From contig JAFCZJ010000005.1 of NCBI GenBank assembly GCA_019314375.1, forward strand, positions 22,098 through 86,097: DNA of 64,000 nucleotides, read 5' to 3'. The notes under the pieces are model-generated. The model saw nothing but the letters and a program-made list of their open reading frames with translations, ran no database searches and was not told where the DNA came from. Source of the DNA: Deltaproteobacteria bacterium (GTDB lineage Bacteria; Myxococcota; B64-G9). Made by a program: the position numbers and the translations under genes. The first letter of the stretch is position 1; each line of letters starts with the position of its first letter. Shown here piece after piece: positions 46,368-55,443 of the stretch.

Positions 46368-46988
46368 TCAGTCTGTTCGGTGGAGGTACACGACGGCCAA
46401 TACGCGGGACAGAAGCTGCCCATGATGGGTCACTCGATGAGGCATGTTGGCATCGTAGTAAAACGAATCGCCTGGCCCTAAGACGAATTCTTCATCCTGC
46501 AATTCGACGAGGATTTGCCCCTCTAAGACGAAGAGAAATTCTTCGCCGGAATGGGATCCCAGTTCTTCGAATTCAATGGGCTTTTCGTCCTTGGAGGAAG
46601 GAGGTGAAATGGTGACTAAGAAGGGCTCCATGAAGCGTTCACGCTTTTCCGAGCCCAATGCATGATACTCGTAACCGAAATCGGCACCATTCTTCGACGC
46701 GAAACGCGCGGCCACTTTTTCATCGCCGGCTCTGAAAAGACTATAGAATTTCCTCGGGCCCTGTTCGAAAAAATGCCCCATTCGAACCCCAAGGCCATCG
46801 CAGATTTTGATCAAGGTACCAAGCGCTGGAGAAATCAAGTCCTCTTCGACATGCTGCAACTCTTTTTTGTCCAAGCCACAGCGCTCGGCCAACTGATCGA
46901 GGCTCAGACAGGCCCCCTCGCGTAAGCGCTTGATCCGCTCACCCACATGCAGCCCGTCATCCAATTCGTCTTTTTCGTGATCCCCCAC
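46368..46988 (-). CDS. XRE-family regulator with cupin sensor domain
   Basis: 206 residues. N-terminal helix-turn-helix (RIKRLREGACLSLDQLAERC, residues 18-70) and a C-terminal cupin (GEEFLFVLEGQILVELQDEE, GDSFYYDANMPHRVTH). Regulators of this type sense small ligands such as amino acids or sulfur compounds. Starts nine bases after the SRPBCC gene's stop. The 114 bases after it have a T-run on the coding strand but no firm terminator. Confidence 0.9.
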   Translation of the reverse strand: MGDHEKDELDDGLHVGERIKRLREGACLSLDQLAERCGLDKKELQHVEEDLISPALGTLIKICDGLGVRMGHFFEQGPRKFYSLFRAGDEKVAARFASKNGADFGYEYHALGSEKRERFMEPFLVTISPPSSKDEKPIEFEELGSHSGEEFLFVLEGQILVELQDEEFVLGPGDSFYYDANMPHRVTHHGQLLSRVLAVVYLHRTD

Positions 46989-46997
46989 GAAGACTCC

Positions 46998-47429
46998 TTA
47001 GGCCTCGGCCTTTTTTTTGAAAGAGCCCATCAATTCAGGCAACTCGCGCTCTACCATCACTTTGATGACGGATTTGGGTACGAGCATGCCGAATTTTATC
47101 TCAGCGGAATAGACAGCCCGGGTTTTGCCCTCTCCCATTTCTTCTAGAGTCCAGCTCCCCTTGTTTTCCGACATCATTTGGCCCCGGATGAAGGTCCACT
47201 CCATTTTGTTGGGCGTGGGCCATTTGTATCGAAGCGTGTACTTAACGGTTTTGCCCATCTTCTTGACCGAATGCTCAACCACGGCTTCGTTGTCTGTGCG
47301 ACTTTCAACGCGAACGTCAGTCATGCCCAGTCCGTCCAAAAATCCGGGATAGGCCTCAAAATCGGTGAGGACCTTCAAAAAATCAGCTGGCGAGGCGTTG
47401 ACTTCGATGGTGCGAGTGGCAGCGGACAT
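46998..47429 (-). CDS. SRPBCC-family protein (coenzyme Q-binding/START-like)
   Basis: 143 residues. SRPBCC fold: N-terminal MSAATRTIEVNASPADFLKV, YPGFLDGLGMTDVRVESRTD, and the long closing helix VIKVMVERELPELMGSFKKK. Resembles the Coq10/polyketide-cyclase-like group that binds lipophilic ligands. Soluble. Probably shares an mRNA with the XRE-cupin gene. Confidence 0.8.
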   Translation of the reverse strand: MSAATRTIEVNASPADFLKVLTDFEAYPGFLDGLGMTDVRVESRTDNEAVVEHSVKKMGKTVKYTLRYKWPTPNKMEWTFIRGQMMSENKGSWTLEEMGEGKTRAVYSAEIKFGMLVPKSVIKVMVERELPELMGSFKKKAEA

Positions 47430-47481
47430 ATTTTTCCCCTTCTTGTCTTAGCGCTAAGGGCCTATCAAATTTCGACGAACT

Positions 47482-48351
47482 CTATCCCCTGCTTGATCCA
47501 TTTGCAAGACGCAGCGCATCCAAGACTTCCTTGGCCTGGTAAGAACTGCGCACCAGGGGGCCCGCCACCACATGGAGACCCAGGGAATGTCCCAAGGACC
47601 GCCAGGATGAAAAAGCCGATTCCGACACCTGCCGTTGTACGGCACATTGCGTTTTGCTCGGTTGTAAATACTGCCCGATGGTGACCACACGGCAGCCCGC
47701 ATCGGCCAACTGTCCCAGGAGTTCGCCGACCTCGCTGTCTTCTTCTCCCAGACCCACCATCAAGCCGGATTTAACCACCGCATCCGAGGTCTCGGCCGCC
47801 TGCCGAAGCAGGGACAGGGAGCGTTTCAAGCTGGCACCGGGTCTTACCTGATCCACCAACCGAGCCACCGTCTCCACGTTGTGGTTGAGCACTTCCGGTT
47901 TTTCGAGCAGAACAGTCGTCAAGCTCTCCTTGCGGCCGGCGAAGTCAGGCACCAAAACCTCGACCGTGGTTTCGGGCCGTCGATGCTTGATCTCCCGGAT
48001 GCAGGCGGCGAACATGGCCGCACCGCCATCGGGTAGATCATCCCGGGTCACCGAAGTGATGACGGTGTGGGCCAAATCCAATTCCACAACCGCCTCAGCC
48101 AATCTCCTGGCCTCGTCTGAGTCCGGTGCCTCCGGAGGCTGTCCTTTTTCGATGGCGCAGAAACGACACGACCGAGTGCAAACTTTCCCCATGATCAGGA
48201 AGGTGGCCGTCTGAGCGCCGAAACATTCGCAAACGTTTGGACAACGGGCTTCTTCGCAGACCGTGAGCAGGCCAGCGCGTCGAAGCCGAACCTTCACCTC
48301 ATGACGCTGGGAAGGCCTGCCGGGCATTTTGGGGCGAACGCCATCTATCAT
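47482..48351 (-). CDS. lipA: lipoyl synthase (radical SAM)
   Basis: 289 residues. Auxiliary cluster CX4CX5C at C32, C37, C43 (CEEARCPNVCEC) and radical SAM CX3CX2C at C58, C62, C65 (CTRSCRFC). VITSVTRDDLPDGGA and the C-terminal PLVRSSYQA with the serine that ligates the auxiliary cluster are present. Inserts two sulfurs into octanoyl chains on lipoyl domains. The usual HLPV-R-Y-V segment after QYLQPS reads TQCAVQRQV here. ATGA overlap with the zinc-ribbon gene. Confidence 0.93.
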   Translation of the reverse strand: MIDGVRPKMPGRPSQRHEVKVRLRRAGLLTVCEEARCPNVCECFGAQTATFLIMGKVCTRSCRFCAIEKGQPPEAPDSDEARRLAEAVVELDLAHTVITSVTRDDLPDGGAAMFAACIREIKHRRPETTVEVLVPDFAGRKESLTTVLLEKPEVLNHNVETVARLVDQVRPGASLKRSLSLLRQAAETSDAVVKSGLMVGLGEEDSEVGELLGQLADAGCRVVTIGQYLQPSKTQCAVQRQVSESAFSSWRSLGHSLGLHVVAGPLVRSSYQAKEVLDALRLANGSSRG

Positions 48352-48683
48352 TCATCAAACCCTGGAATGCGTTCCCCGCAATTGCGACAGCGCGATGTGG
48401 TCGATGGAACGGCGCAACTCGGGCAAAGGCGCGTGACGACCGCGTTATCGTCTATCTCCTCCCGAAAGATTTCGAGCATGATGCCGCAGCCCGCGCAAAT
48501 GCGACCTTTCGCCTGCTCATGCCCGCAGCGATGGCACTTGTTGACTCGCATCTTGACACCTTTTTGAGCGTTGGCTCGGTCCGTCTTCTCCTCATCGTCG
48601 AGGAGAAGGCGAGTCATCATCCGCCCGCATCGCTCACAGAACTTTGCCGCGGTTTGTTCAAAGCCGCATTGCTCGCATTTCAT
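48348..48683 (-). CDS. zinc-ribbon protein with three Cys4 modules
   Basis: 111 residues: CEQCGFEQTAAKFCERCG, CHRCGHEQAKGRICAGCG and CPSCAVPSTTSRCRNCG are three CXXC-X(9-10)-CXXC zinc ribbons, two joined by a basic linker (KGVKMRVNK). No enzymatic domain. Between recG and lipA in the same operon, overlapping lipA by four bases. Role unknown. Confidence 0.85.
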   Translation of the reverse strand: MKCEQCGFEQTAAKFCERCGRMMTRLLLDDEEKTDRANAQKGVKMRVNKCHRCGHEQAKGRICAGCGIMLEIFREEIDDNAVVTRLCPSCAVPSTTSRCRNCGERIPGFDE

Positions 48684-48698
48684 GTTCCACCTTCCCTT

Positions 48699-50816
48699 TC
48701 AACCGACCTCGGCCAGTTGCAATCGTTCACCCCAGCGTGACCGAATGGCCCTTGCCAGCCCCAGGCTCTCCTTCATGCGTAACCCGGGATCTTGCTCGAT
48801 CCATTCGAAAGCCGCTTGGCGGGCTTTTGTCAACAATTCTTCGTCGCGTAGAAGATGCGCAAAATGGAAGACCGGCATCCCTGATTGCCGAGTACCCAAA
48901 AATTCTCCTGGTCCTCGAATGGCCAAGTCTTCTTCGGCGATTTCGAAACCATCCTGACTGCGCTCCATGACGCGCAAGCGAGCCCGGGCATCCTCGCTGC
49001 CTGGTGTGTGCGCGACCAAATAGCAGATGCCTGGGCGACCGCCTCGTCCGACCCGACCGCGCAGTTGATGCAATTGGCTCAAACCGAATCTTTCAGCGTG
49101 CTCGATGACGATGATGCTGGCCGCGGTCACGTCCACGCCCACCTCGACAACGGTCGTTGAGACCAGGACCTGTATGCGACCGGCTGCGAAGTCGGCCATG
49201 ACCTGTTCTTTCTCGTCCGCGGCCAGGCGCCCATGAAGCAATCCCACCGTCAGTTCAGAAAAGACTCCCTTTTTTAATCTCTGGTGCATGTTGCTGGCGT
49301 CCAGCAAGGCCACCTTGTCGCTTTCTTCGACCAGGGGATAGATGAGGTAGGCTTGCCCGCCCGCCTCCACCTCAAAGCGCACATGCTGGTAGGCCTGCCC
49401 CGCCTTGCTGCCTCGCAGAATCGTGGTTTTTATCTCGGAGCGACCCGGCGGCATTTCGTCCAAAATGCTCAGGTCCAAATCTCCATACAAAGTCATGGAC
49501 AGCGTGCGCGGGATGGGGGTGGCGGTCATGACCAACACATGGGGCACAGGCCCCTTGGCCCGCAAGCGGGCACGCTGTAGGACACCAAAGCGATGCTGCT
49601 CGTCGATGATACACAAAGCGAGCCTGGAAAACTTTACTTTTTCTTCCAGCAAGGCCTGGGTGCCCACGACCAGTTGAGCCTTGCCGGATGAGATTTCTTC
49701 CAAGACCCGCCGACGCTCGACTCCTTTGACCGCGGAAGACAGATACACGCAGCGAACCGGCGGCTGACTCTTGGCCAGGCGCGCCTGCAAACGACGATAA
49801 TGCTGTTCGGCCAGCACTTCGGTGGGGGCCATGAAGGCGGCTTGGGCTCCCGAGCGAATCACCGAAATGGCGGCCAGTACGCCGATGGCTGTTTTGCCTG
49901 AGCCCACATCCCCATGCAAAAGGCGATTCATGGGTTTGTCGCTCGCCAAATCCTCGGCAATTTCTCCGAGGACTCTTTCCTGCGCGCTGGTCAGATCAAA
50001 GCCGAACAAAGACCTGGCTTCTTCTCGCAAGCTCAAAGCTGCGGGACAGCTGGTCGCCTGGGTATTTTTGCTTAGCTGGCGTCTGAGGGCCAAGGCGGTC
50101 TGCAAGACGAAAAACTCTTCAAAAATGAGTCTGCGCTGTGCGGGCGAACGCATGGCGTTGAGCTCTTCAACATCTTGGCCTGGCTGCGGCCTGTGGACCT
50201 GGAGCAAGGCCTGGGCCACCGGCATCAGGCTGTGGGCCTTTCGCACTTGTTCAGGCAAGAGTTCCTGCGCCGAGGCTACATACTTTTCGACGACACGCTG
50301 CATGATCCGGCGCAAGCTCTTGGCGTAGATGCCATCGATCTCCGGATATACGGGGAGCAAGCGCAGAGGCTCCTCTTGGCCCTGCTTTTCCGAGCGAACG
50401 AGCATATCGATTTCAGGATGGACAATTTGGCGCTGAGCTTTGTAGATCTCCACCTTGCCGACCACCTGAACCGATTGTCCTTCCTCGAATTTTTTGGCAA
50501 AAGAAGCCGCATGGAAGTTAAACCAGCGGGCCAAAATTCGACCACTGTCATCACCCAACATGATTTCGAATATGCGTCGTCGAGGGCCTGCTCGCCGAAA
50601 AACGATCTTGATGATCTCCGCCTGAAAGGAGGCCAACTCGCCCACCTGCAGGTCGGCGATTCGGTTCACCGGACGCCGGTCCTCGTATCGTCTGGGCAGA
50701 AAAAACAGGGCATCACTCACCGTTTCGATGCCCCGAGAGGCGAAGCGTTCGGCCAGTTTGGGGCCGACACCTTTGACGAACTGGATGGAATCGTCGAGCG
50801 TATTCTTTGCGCCCAT
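48699..50816 (-). CDS. recG: ATP-dependent DNA helicase RecG
   Basis: 705 residues from MGAKNTLDD at 50816; a TTG at 50843 would add nine but overlaps the upstream gene. Wedge/OB domain (KIVFRRAGPRRRIFEIMLGD), Walker A LLHGDVGSGKTA, DEQH box IIDEQHRFG, motif III MTATPIPRTL, motif VI QLRGRVGRGG and the RecG C-terminal GPGEFLGTRQSG. Remodels stalled replication forks and branched DNA. Near the usual RecG length. Confidence 0.97.
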   Translation of the reverse strand: MGAKNTLDDSIQFVKGVGPKLAERFASRGIETVSDALFFLPRRYEDRRPVNRIADLQVGELASFQAEIIKIVFRRAGPRRRIFEIMLGDDSGRILARWFNFHAASFAKKFEEGQSVQVVGKVEIYKAQRQIVHPEIDMLVRSEKQGQEEPLRLLPVYPEIDGIYAKSLRRIMQRVVEKYVASAQELLPEQVRKAHSLMPVAQALLQVHRPQPGQDVEELNAMRSPAQRRLIFEEFFVLQTALALRRQLSKNTQATSCPAALSLREEARSLFGFDLTSAQERVLGEIAEDLASDKPMNRLLHGDVGSGKTAIGVLAAISVIRSGAQAAFMAPTEVLAEQHYRRLQARLAKSQPPVRCVYLSSAVKGVERRRVLEEISSGKAQLVVGTQALLEEKVKFSRLALCIIDEQHRFGVLQRARLRAKGPVPHVLVMTATPIPRTLSMTLYGDLDLSILDEMPPGRSEIKTTILRGSKAGQAYQHVRFEVEAGGQAYLIYPLVEESDKVALLDASNMHQRLKKGVFSELTVGLLHGRLAADEKEQVMADFAAGRIQVLVSTTVVEVGVDVTAASIIVIEHAERFGLSQLHQLRGRVGRGGRPGICYLVAHTPGSEDARARLRVMERSQDGFEIAEEDLAIRGPGEFLGTRQSGMPVFHFAHLLRDEELLTKARQAAFEWIEQDPGLRMKESLGLARAIRSRWGERLQLAEVG

Positions 50817-50817
50817 G

Positions 50818-52071
50818 TCATCGCCGACGTGAGCGTTTTTCAATCTTTTTCAACAGAGCCCCGGCTCGCTCCAGGTCATTGGCCAAAGACAAGGCGTTGT
50901 ATTCCGCCGTGGCCTTTCCGATCATGCCCAGCCCAACGTATGCCTGGCCCAGGAAAAAGTGAGCCTCGTTGTTTTGGTAGTCTTTCTGGACCACCCGCTC
51001 TAAGAGCTTGATTGCCCGCTTGTACTTGCGTTTGTTGACATACATGCGCCCCAGCAACACCCGACAGCCAAGGCAGTTGGGGGCAATCTTGAGCGCTTTT
51101 TCCAGGGTGCGCCTGGCACCACGCCGTTGCTTGCGATCAAGCTGCATGCGCGCCAAATGGATGTAGCCATCCAGGTACTTGGTGTCACTTCGCACGGCAC
51201 GCAGGTAAGCGTCGAATGCCTTGTCCCGCATCAGGTTGCGTTCGTAAATATGGCCCAGGAGCACATAGGCTCGGCCCAACTTGCGGTTGTAGCGCAAAGC
51301 CGAATGCAAGGAGACTACGGCTTTCTCATATCGTCGCAGCTGGTATTGGGCTTGCCCAAGATAGAACAAGGCCCATGCATTGTCGCGGTCCAAGCGTACG
51401 GCTTTTGCCAAGGTGGCCGAGGCCTTGTCAGGCCTTTTGGCCAAGAGGTAGGTGCGACCGATCTGGACCAGGGCATCCACATTCGAGCGATCCGAGGCCA
51501 CCGCCAAGGTGTATGCCTTCAGGGCCTTTTTGAGTTTTCCATCAGAAAACAGGATGTCGCCGCGCTTCAAGTGGGCCAGGCTGTGTCTTGGACGCAGGCG
51601 GATAGCCGTCGAAAAACGCTTCATGGCTTCCGTGTTTTCTTTTCGACGAAGGTGAATCAAGCCCTGCAAAAATTGGATATCGGCATTGCCCGGTTCAAGC
51701 TTTGCTGCCCGAGCAAGAGACTGCAAGGCCGTGCTCTCCACGCCTTTGGCCAAGTAGGCCTTGGCCATGCCCACATAGGCGCCCGCCGTGCCGGGGACTT
51801 TCTCCAAAGCCTGTTCAAAAGCCTTCAGCGCCAGGTCATTGCGCTTGAGTTTGAGGTTGAGATCCCCCGCCCGCATGACCGCCTGGTTGGTGTCGGTTTC
51901 GTGCTTGTCGGCCTGAACGAATAATTTCATGGCCTCGGCGTGTTCTCCCTTGGCCGCCAAATCGTCTCCACGGCGCAGCAACTCGGGTACGGGAGAGCAA
52001 GCCAAAGCAAGGCCCAAGGAGGCCAGAAGGAATATACTCAACAAACGTCCTGTTATCGGACTGGATTTCAT
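50818..52071 (-). CDS. TPR lipoprotein between greA and recG
   Basis: 417 residues; lipobox ALAC. Ten or so TPR units (AGAYVGMAKAYLAKGVESTA, DNAWALFYLGQAQYQLRRYE). Overlaps greA by four bases and ends one base before the recG ATG, so it is embedded in a housekeeping operon. More distantly related in pattern to the GltE-like lipoproteins, but without cluster partners here. Confidence 0.85.
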   Translation of the reverse strand: MKSSPITGRLLSIFLLASLGLALACSPVPELLRRGDDLAAKGEHAEAMKLFVQADKHETDTNQAVMRAGDLNLKLKRNDLALKAFEQALEKVPGTAGAYVGMAKAYLAKGVESTALQSLARAAKLEPGNADIQFLQGLIHLRRKENTEAMKRFSTAIRLRPRHSLAHLKRGDILFSDGKLKKALKAYTLAVASDRSNVDALVQIGRTYLLAKRPDKASATLAKAVRLDRDNAWALFYLGQAQYQLRRYEKAVVSLHSALRYNRKLGRAYVLLGHIYERNLMRDKAFDAYLRAVRSDTKYLDGYIHLARMQLDRKQRRGARRTLEKALKIAPNCLGCRVLLGRMYVNKRKYKRAIKLLERVVQKDYQNNEAHFFLGQAYVGLGMIGKATAEYNALSLANDLERAGALLKKIEKRSRRR

Positions 52072-52544
52072 TCGAACGCAATCCCCTCAATGATGTATTC
52101 CCGCTCACCGCCGGGGGCCTTGATGGAAAAAAAATCACCAACTTTTTTGCCGATCATGGCTCTGGCCAACGGGGCAATCACCGACAACTTGCCCTGGCTC
52201 AAGTCCGCCTCGTCTTTGCCGACGATTTGGTAGGTCACTTCGATATCCCGGTTCAAATCGGTCAAGGTCACCTTGGCGCTGAAGACCACCTTGTCTCCAC
52301 TCACTTCCGAAGGGTGGATCACCTGAGCCCCGGCCAGGCTGTCTTCGATTTCTCGCATGCGCTGGTCCAATTGCTGCTGGGCTTCCTTGGCCGCGTCGTA
52401 CTCGGCGTTTTCGCTTAGATCGCCGTGGGCACGAGCCACCTCGATGGCCTGGATGTTCCGGGGCCGCTCGACGGATTTGCAGTGTTTCAACTCAGCTTGA
52501 AGCTGCCGATGTCCTTCCGGCGTCATGGGAACGCGATCGCTCAT
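52068..52544 (-). CDS. greA: transcription elongation factor GreA
   Basis: 158 residues. N-terminal coiled coil with the tip AHGDLSENAEYDAAKE, whose acidic residues reach the RNA polymerase active site, and the C-terminal FKBP-like domain (GKLSVIAPLARAMIGKKVGD). Rescues backtracked polymerase. First gene of the greA-TPR-recG-zinc ribbon-lipA operon. Confidence 0.96.
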   Translation of the reverse strand: MSDRVPMTPEGHRQLQAELKHCKSVERPRNIQAIEVARAHGDLSENAEYDAAKEAQQQLDQRMREIEDSLAGAQVIHPSEVSGDKVVFSAKVTLTDLNRDIEVTYQIVGKDEADLSQGKLSVIAPLARAMIGKKVGDFFSIKAPGGEREYIIEGIAFE

Positions 52545-52676
52545 CTCTCTCTACCTTTTCTTTTCTTCCAAAACCAAAGCCTATGCCCATTCTAATCCTT
52601 GGACAAAGCAAACTTTATTCCAGGCTGGCTTTCGAATCAAGGGAAGCTGCCTTAATCAATTTTCAGGGATGATTTT

Positions 52677-52922
52677 TTGGCTCAGCGCAGTTGCCAACCC
52701 ATGCTCAAACCCAAAGTCGCCCTGAGTTCATGACTTGCGGCTTGCTCGGCCATGCCGGGCCAGCGCTGGTAGCTGCAAGTCAAGTTGATGCTGAGGGGTT
52801 GGTCGTTGATGGCCAGCAGGACACGTTGCAAGTCCGCCTGCGCCTCGGCCCCCAGGGCCCAGCCTCCTTGGCTTGCCCAATGGGGCACCAGATGGCCGTC
52901 GAAGCTTATCGAGGTGCGGCCT
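52677..52922 (-). pseudogene. duplicated 3' end of the barrel gene 54463-55419
   Basis: About nine bases in ten match 54457-54703 by eye. It encodes the last 78 residues (FDGHLVPHWASQGGWALGAE through MGWQLR) and a stop, but nothing upstream: the match stops exactly where the CCAACAAGGTGC array begins. Confidence 0.85.
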
Positions 52923-53098
52923 AGTATCCAACAAGGTGCTATCCAACAAGGTGCCAACAAGGTGCAGGTGCCAACAAGGTGCTGCCAACAAGGTGCCAAC
53001 AAGGTGCCCAACAAGGTGCTGCCCAACAAGGTGCCATACGAGTCGTAGTATCCGTAGTATCACACCCCAACAAGGTGCGATCACACCCCAACAAGGGA
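52923..53098 (-). repeat. array of ten CCAACAAGG(TGC) units with head sequence
   Basis: On the minus strand reads head (tactacgactcgtatggcac) then repeated GGCACCTTGTTGG-type tails, with two further tail copies beyond the head. Opposite orientation to the copy at 54350. The gap 53099-53243 has no gene I can see. Confidence 0.85.
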
Positions 53099-53243
53099 GG
53101 AGACTGAGCCAGGCGAGAAGGGAAAAACTACAATTACTGTTTTTTCTTTGGGAAGCAGGCAGGAGCCCTTCCTGCCTCAAAGGGCTTTCCTAATAGGATT
53201 GTTTCGATAGGTGCTAGTTCGATCGGAGGCTCATCATGCAAAA

Positions 53244-54248
53244 CTATCCAGGTGGCCCAATTCCCCCGATTCCAGAAAACGCAAGGGGCGGCGGAAAGCA
53301 ATTCTCGGGAAAGCGCACAGCCTGCTCGCCATCTCTCAAACGCCTGGATGCATGCTTGTACAAAGTGATGAACCAACGGAAGTCGTCCCGGTAGCGCCTT
53401 CGCTCTTCCGGGTCGGAGGCGTGACAGAGAGGAGCCGGGCTCCTCTTCACCTTGAGCGGTTTTCGATGGGGAGATTGGGTCAAGACCTTTTTGGCACCCA
53501 TCACCCGTCGCCCAGCCCGGACCAATTGTTGGCAGGTCTGCTGCTCAATGTCCCGAATCATGGCTCGATACTGGGCCCGCTGCTGACCGATGCCCAGGTC
53601 CGCAAAACAAGGCAGTGGACTGAGGGGAATCTCGTATTTGGTACCGAAGTCGGTTCTCGATACGGGCTGGCCTGCCCGACCGGCCTCGTATTGCTTGGTC
53701 CGATCATACCAGAGCCCCTTCATTGTTTTTCCCCGGGTAACCGCATCCACGCAATTGACCCCAGGCCAATCGCCCGGCCGCATCACCAGGCCCTCCTTGC
53801 AACCATGGGAAAGCAAGTAGATCGCTTTTTTGATCAGTTTGGCGTCATCGAGGATCTCGATGGCGGTGTAACGCCTGCCCCAAAACTTTTCTTTCCATTG
53901 GTGCAGCAAACCTGCCTCCCTGGCGACATTGGAATTGATGTAGCGCATGAAGTCGGACAGGAGTTTGACGCTTTCCGTGGTCAAAATCATGTGGATATGG
54001 TTCGAAGCGACCACCACCAAATGGAGCATGACCGGGTAACGCTGGATAGCTCTTCCGAGGATGCCCAAAATGATGGCGTTGAGTTCCTTGGATGGTCTCA
54101 GCAGCAGCCTGCCTTGAAGGGTACGTGTAGTGATCTCGAAGGTGCCTTTTGAATTACGCATGTATCGTAGTTTTCTGGCCATGCACATATGTAGAAGCAA
54201 ATCCTGTACCACATGGGGCGGGATTGCCGCTTTGGCAAGAAACACCAT
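53244..54248 (-). CDS. REP-associated tyrosine transposase (RAYT, IS200/Y1-like HUH)
   Basis: 334 residues; the alternative start MARKLRYM at 54182 matches the usual beginning of the family. HUH motif as NHIHMIL (H84, H86), catalytic Tyr probably Y144 in KKAIYLLSHGCKEGLV, then RPGDWPG. The C-terminal 130 residues are an extra basic region. RAYTs cut single-stranded DNA at REP-like hairpins and are usually single-copy, domesticated genes. It stands between inverted copies of a GGCACC-containing repeat. Confidence 0.88.
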   Translation of the reverse strand: MVFLAKAAIPPHVVQDLLLHMCMARKLRYMRNSKGTFEITTRTLQGRLLLRPSKELNAIILGILGRAIQRYPVMLHLVVVASNHIHMILTTESVKLLSDFMRYINSNVAREAGLLHQWKEKFWGRRYTAIEILDDAKLIKKAIYLLSHGCKEGLVMRPGDWPGVNCVDAVTRGKTMKGLWYDRTKQYEAGRAGQPVSRTDFGTKYEIPLSPLPCFADLGIGQQRAQYRAMIRDIEQQTCQQLVRAGRRVMGAKKVLTQSPHRKPLKVKRSPAPLCHASDPEERRRYRDDFRWFITLYKHASRRLRDGEQAVRFPENCFPPPLAFSGIGGIGPPG

Positions 54249-54344
54249 GAATTTCCAAGAAAAACTGTTTTAGGTCGAGGCAAGCAGGCGGAGAACCGAG
54301 CTTGGCATCTTCCGGATTCCGGTCACGGCGTGGTGTGATCTCGG

Positions 54345-54390
54345 TCACCTACTGTTCGCATGGCACCTTGTTGGCACCTTGTTGGGGGAA
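54345..54390 (+). repeat. RAYT-flanking repeat, right copy
   Basis: Reads cctactgttcgcatggcacc then ttgttggcaccttgttgggg: one head and two tails, inverted relative to the left array. Confidence 0.8.
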
Positions 54391-54462
54391 GTTGAAGACA
54401 TCATGAACAACGGCTTTTGTTTCACGCGCGGATAGATAAGTCCATGGTTGGGTTCATTTGGC

Positions 54463-55419
54463 TTAACGCAGTTGCCAGCCCATGCTCAGACCCAGCGTCG
54501 CCCTGAATTCATGGGTCGCATCCTGCTCGGGCATGCCCGGCCAGCGCTGGTAGCTACAGGCCAAGTTGATGCTGAGGGGTTGGTCGTTGATGGCCAGCAG
54601 GACACGTTGCAGGCCCGCCTGTGCTTCGGCCCCCAGGGCCCAGCCTCCTTGGCTTGCCCAATGGGGCACCAGATGGCCGTCGAAGCTTATCGAGGTGCGG
54701 CCCGGAGCGTCCCTCCAGTGAAAGTGCAGACTGGTGGCGGTCAGGGGTGCCACCCGATGGATGGTCCGTCCCTCGGAAAGAGAACCGCCCGGGGCTGTCC
54801 AGTCGATGCTGTAGCGAACGCCCAGACCAAATTCGATGCGGTTTCCAGGTGACGAAGATCGCCAGGGGTCCAACAAAACCCGGGCGTCGGCCACCTCCAG
54901 GCGGAGCAGATGATCTGGGGACTCGCCGACCGTGCGCAGGCGCAGCCGACCCAGCCTTGAGGCCAGTCCCACGTCGAAAGGAAAGAAGAACCTGCGCGGT
55001 GGCGTCGTGGGCAGGACCCAATAGGGCTCCGCGCTGTGGCAGCGGAACTCTCCATGGTAGAGGCTGGCATCCAGATCCCATCCACGGGCCAGATCCCCTT
55101 GTTGCGGGTCTCTGAGGTCCAGGCGTCCGACGACAAGGGCATGAGCAAAGTTCCAATGAATTTGCTCCTCGCCCTCTCCAAGGCGCAAGTCATGCTCTAG
55201 ATGCAGGCCGATCAGTAGTTCCTGGGCGCTGCGGACTTCTCCGTCGTCCATCACCACGCCAGCCCGAAGGCCAAGCCTGAATTCGTGCTCGGGATGAAAG
55301 CCAACCCTGAATCGCCTGCCCTGTTCGTCCACGGTCCAGTCCGGGTTCGCATGCACCAGGCCGGTTATCCCAAAGGCCAAGGGAAAGAGAATCAAGAAGA
55401 CGATGGCATGCCGGTTCAT
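54463..55419 (-). CDS. exported beta-barrel-like protein
   Basis: 318 residues; signal peptide ends near GLVHANP. Alternating strands (EFRLGLRAGVVMDDG, RIEFGLGVRYSIDWTAPGG, LHFHWRDAPGRTSISFDGHL, ATLGLSMGWQLR). Shares RRF-V-F and the VLLAINDQPLSINL strand with its neighbour 55444-56643, so the two are paralogs. Its last quarter is duplicated left of the RAYT. Function unknown. Confidence 0.72.
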   Translation of the reverse strand: MNRHAIVFLILFPLAFGITGLVHANPDWTVDEQGRRFRVGFHPEHEFRLGLRAGVVMDDGEVRSAQELLIGLHLEHDLRLGEGEEQIHWNFAHALVVGRLDLRDPQQGDLARGWDLDASLYHGEFRCHSAEPYWVLPTTPPRRFFFPFDVGLASRLGRLRLRTVGESPDHLLRLEVADARVLLDPWRSSSPGNRIEFGLGVRYSIDWTAPGGSLSEGRTIHRVAPLTATSLHFHWRDAPGRTSISFDGHLVPHWASQGGWALGAEAQAGLQRVLLAINDQPLSINLACSYQRWPGMPEQDATHEFRATLGLSMGWQLR

Positions 55420-55443
55420 GGTGGCCTCCCAGAAAGAAGCGAT

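Noticed and set aside
52682..53029. 115-aa protein made from the barrel fragment plus repeat array
   Set aside because: Its N-terminal 35 residues are translated repeat DNA (LLGTLLAPCW), so it is not a gene.
52923..53098. CRISPR array or simple satellite
   Set aside because: Units are 12-15 bp with only one to a few bases between them, no cas genes, and the same words occur with a head at other sites.
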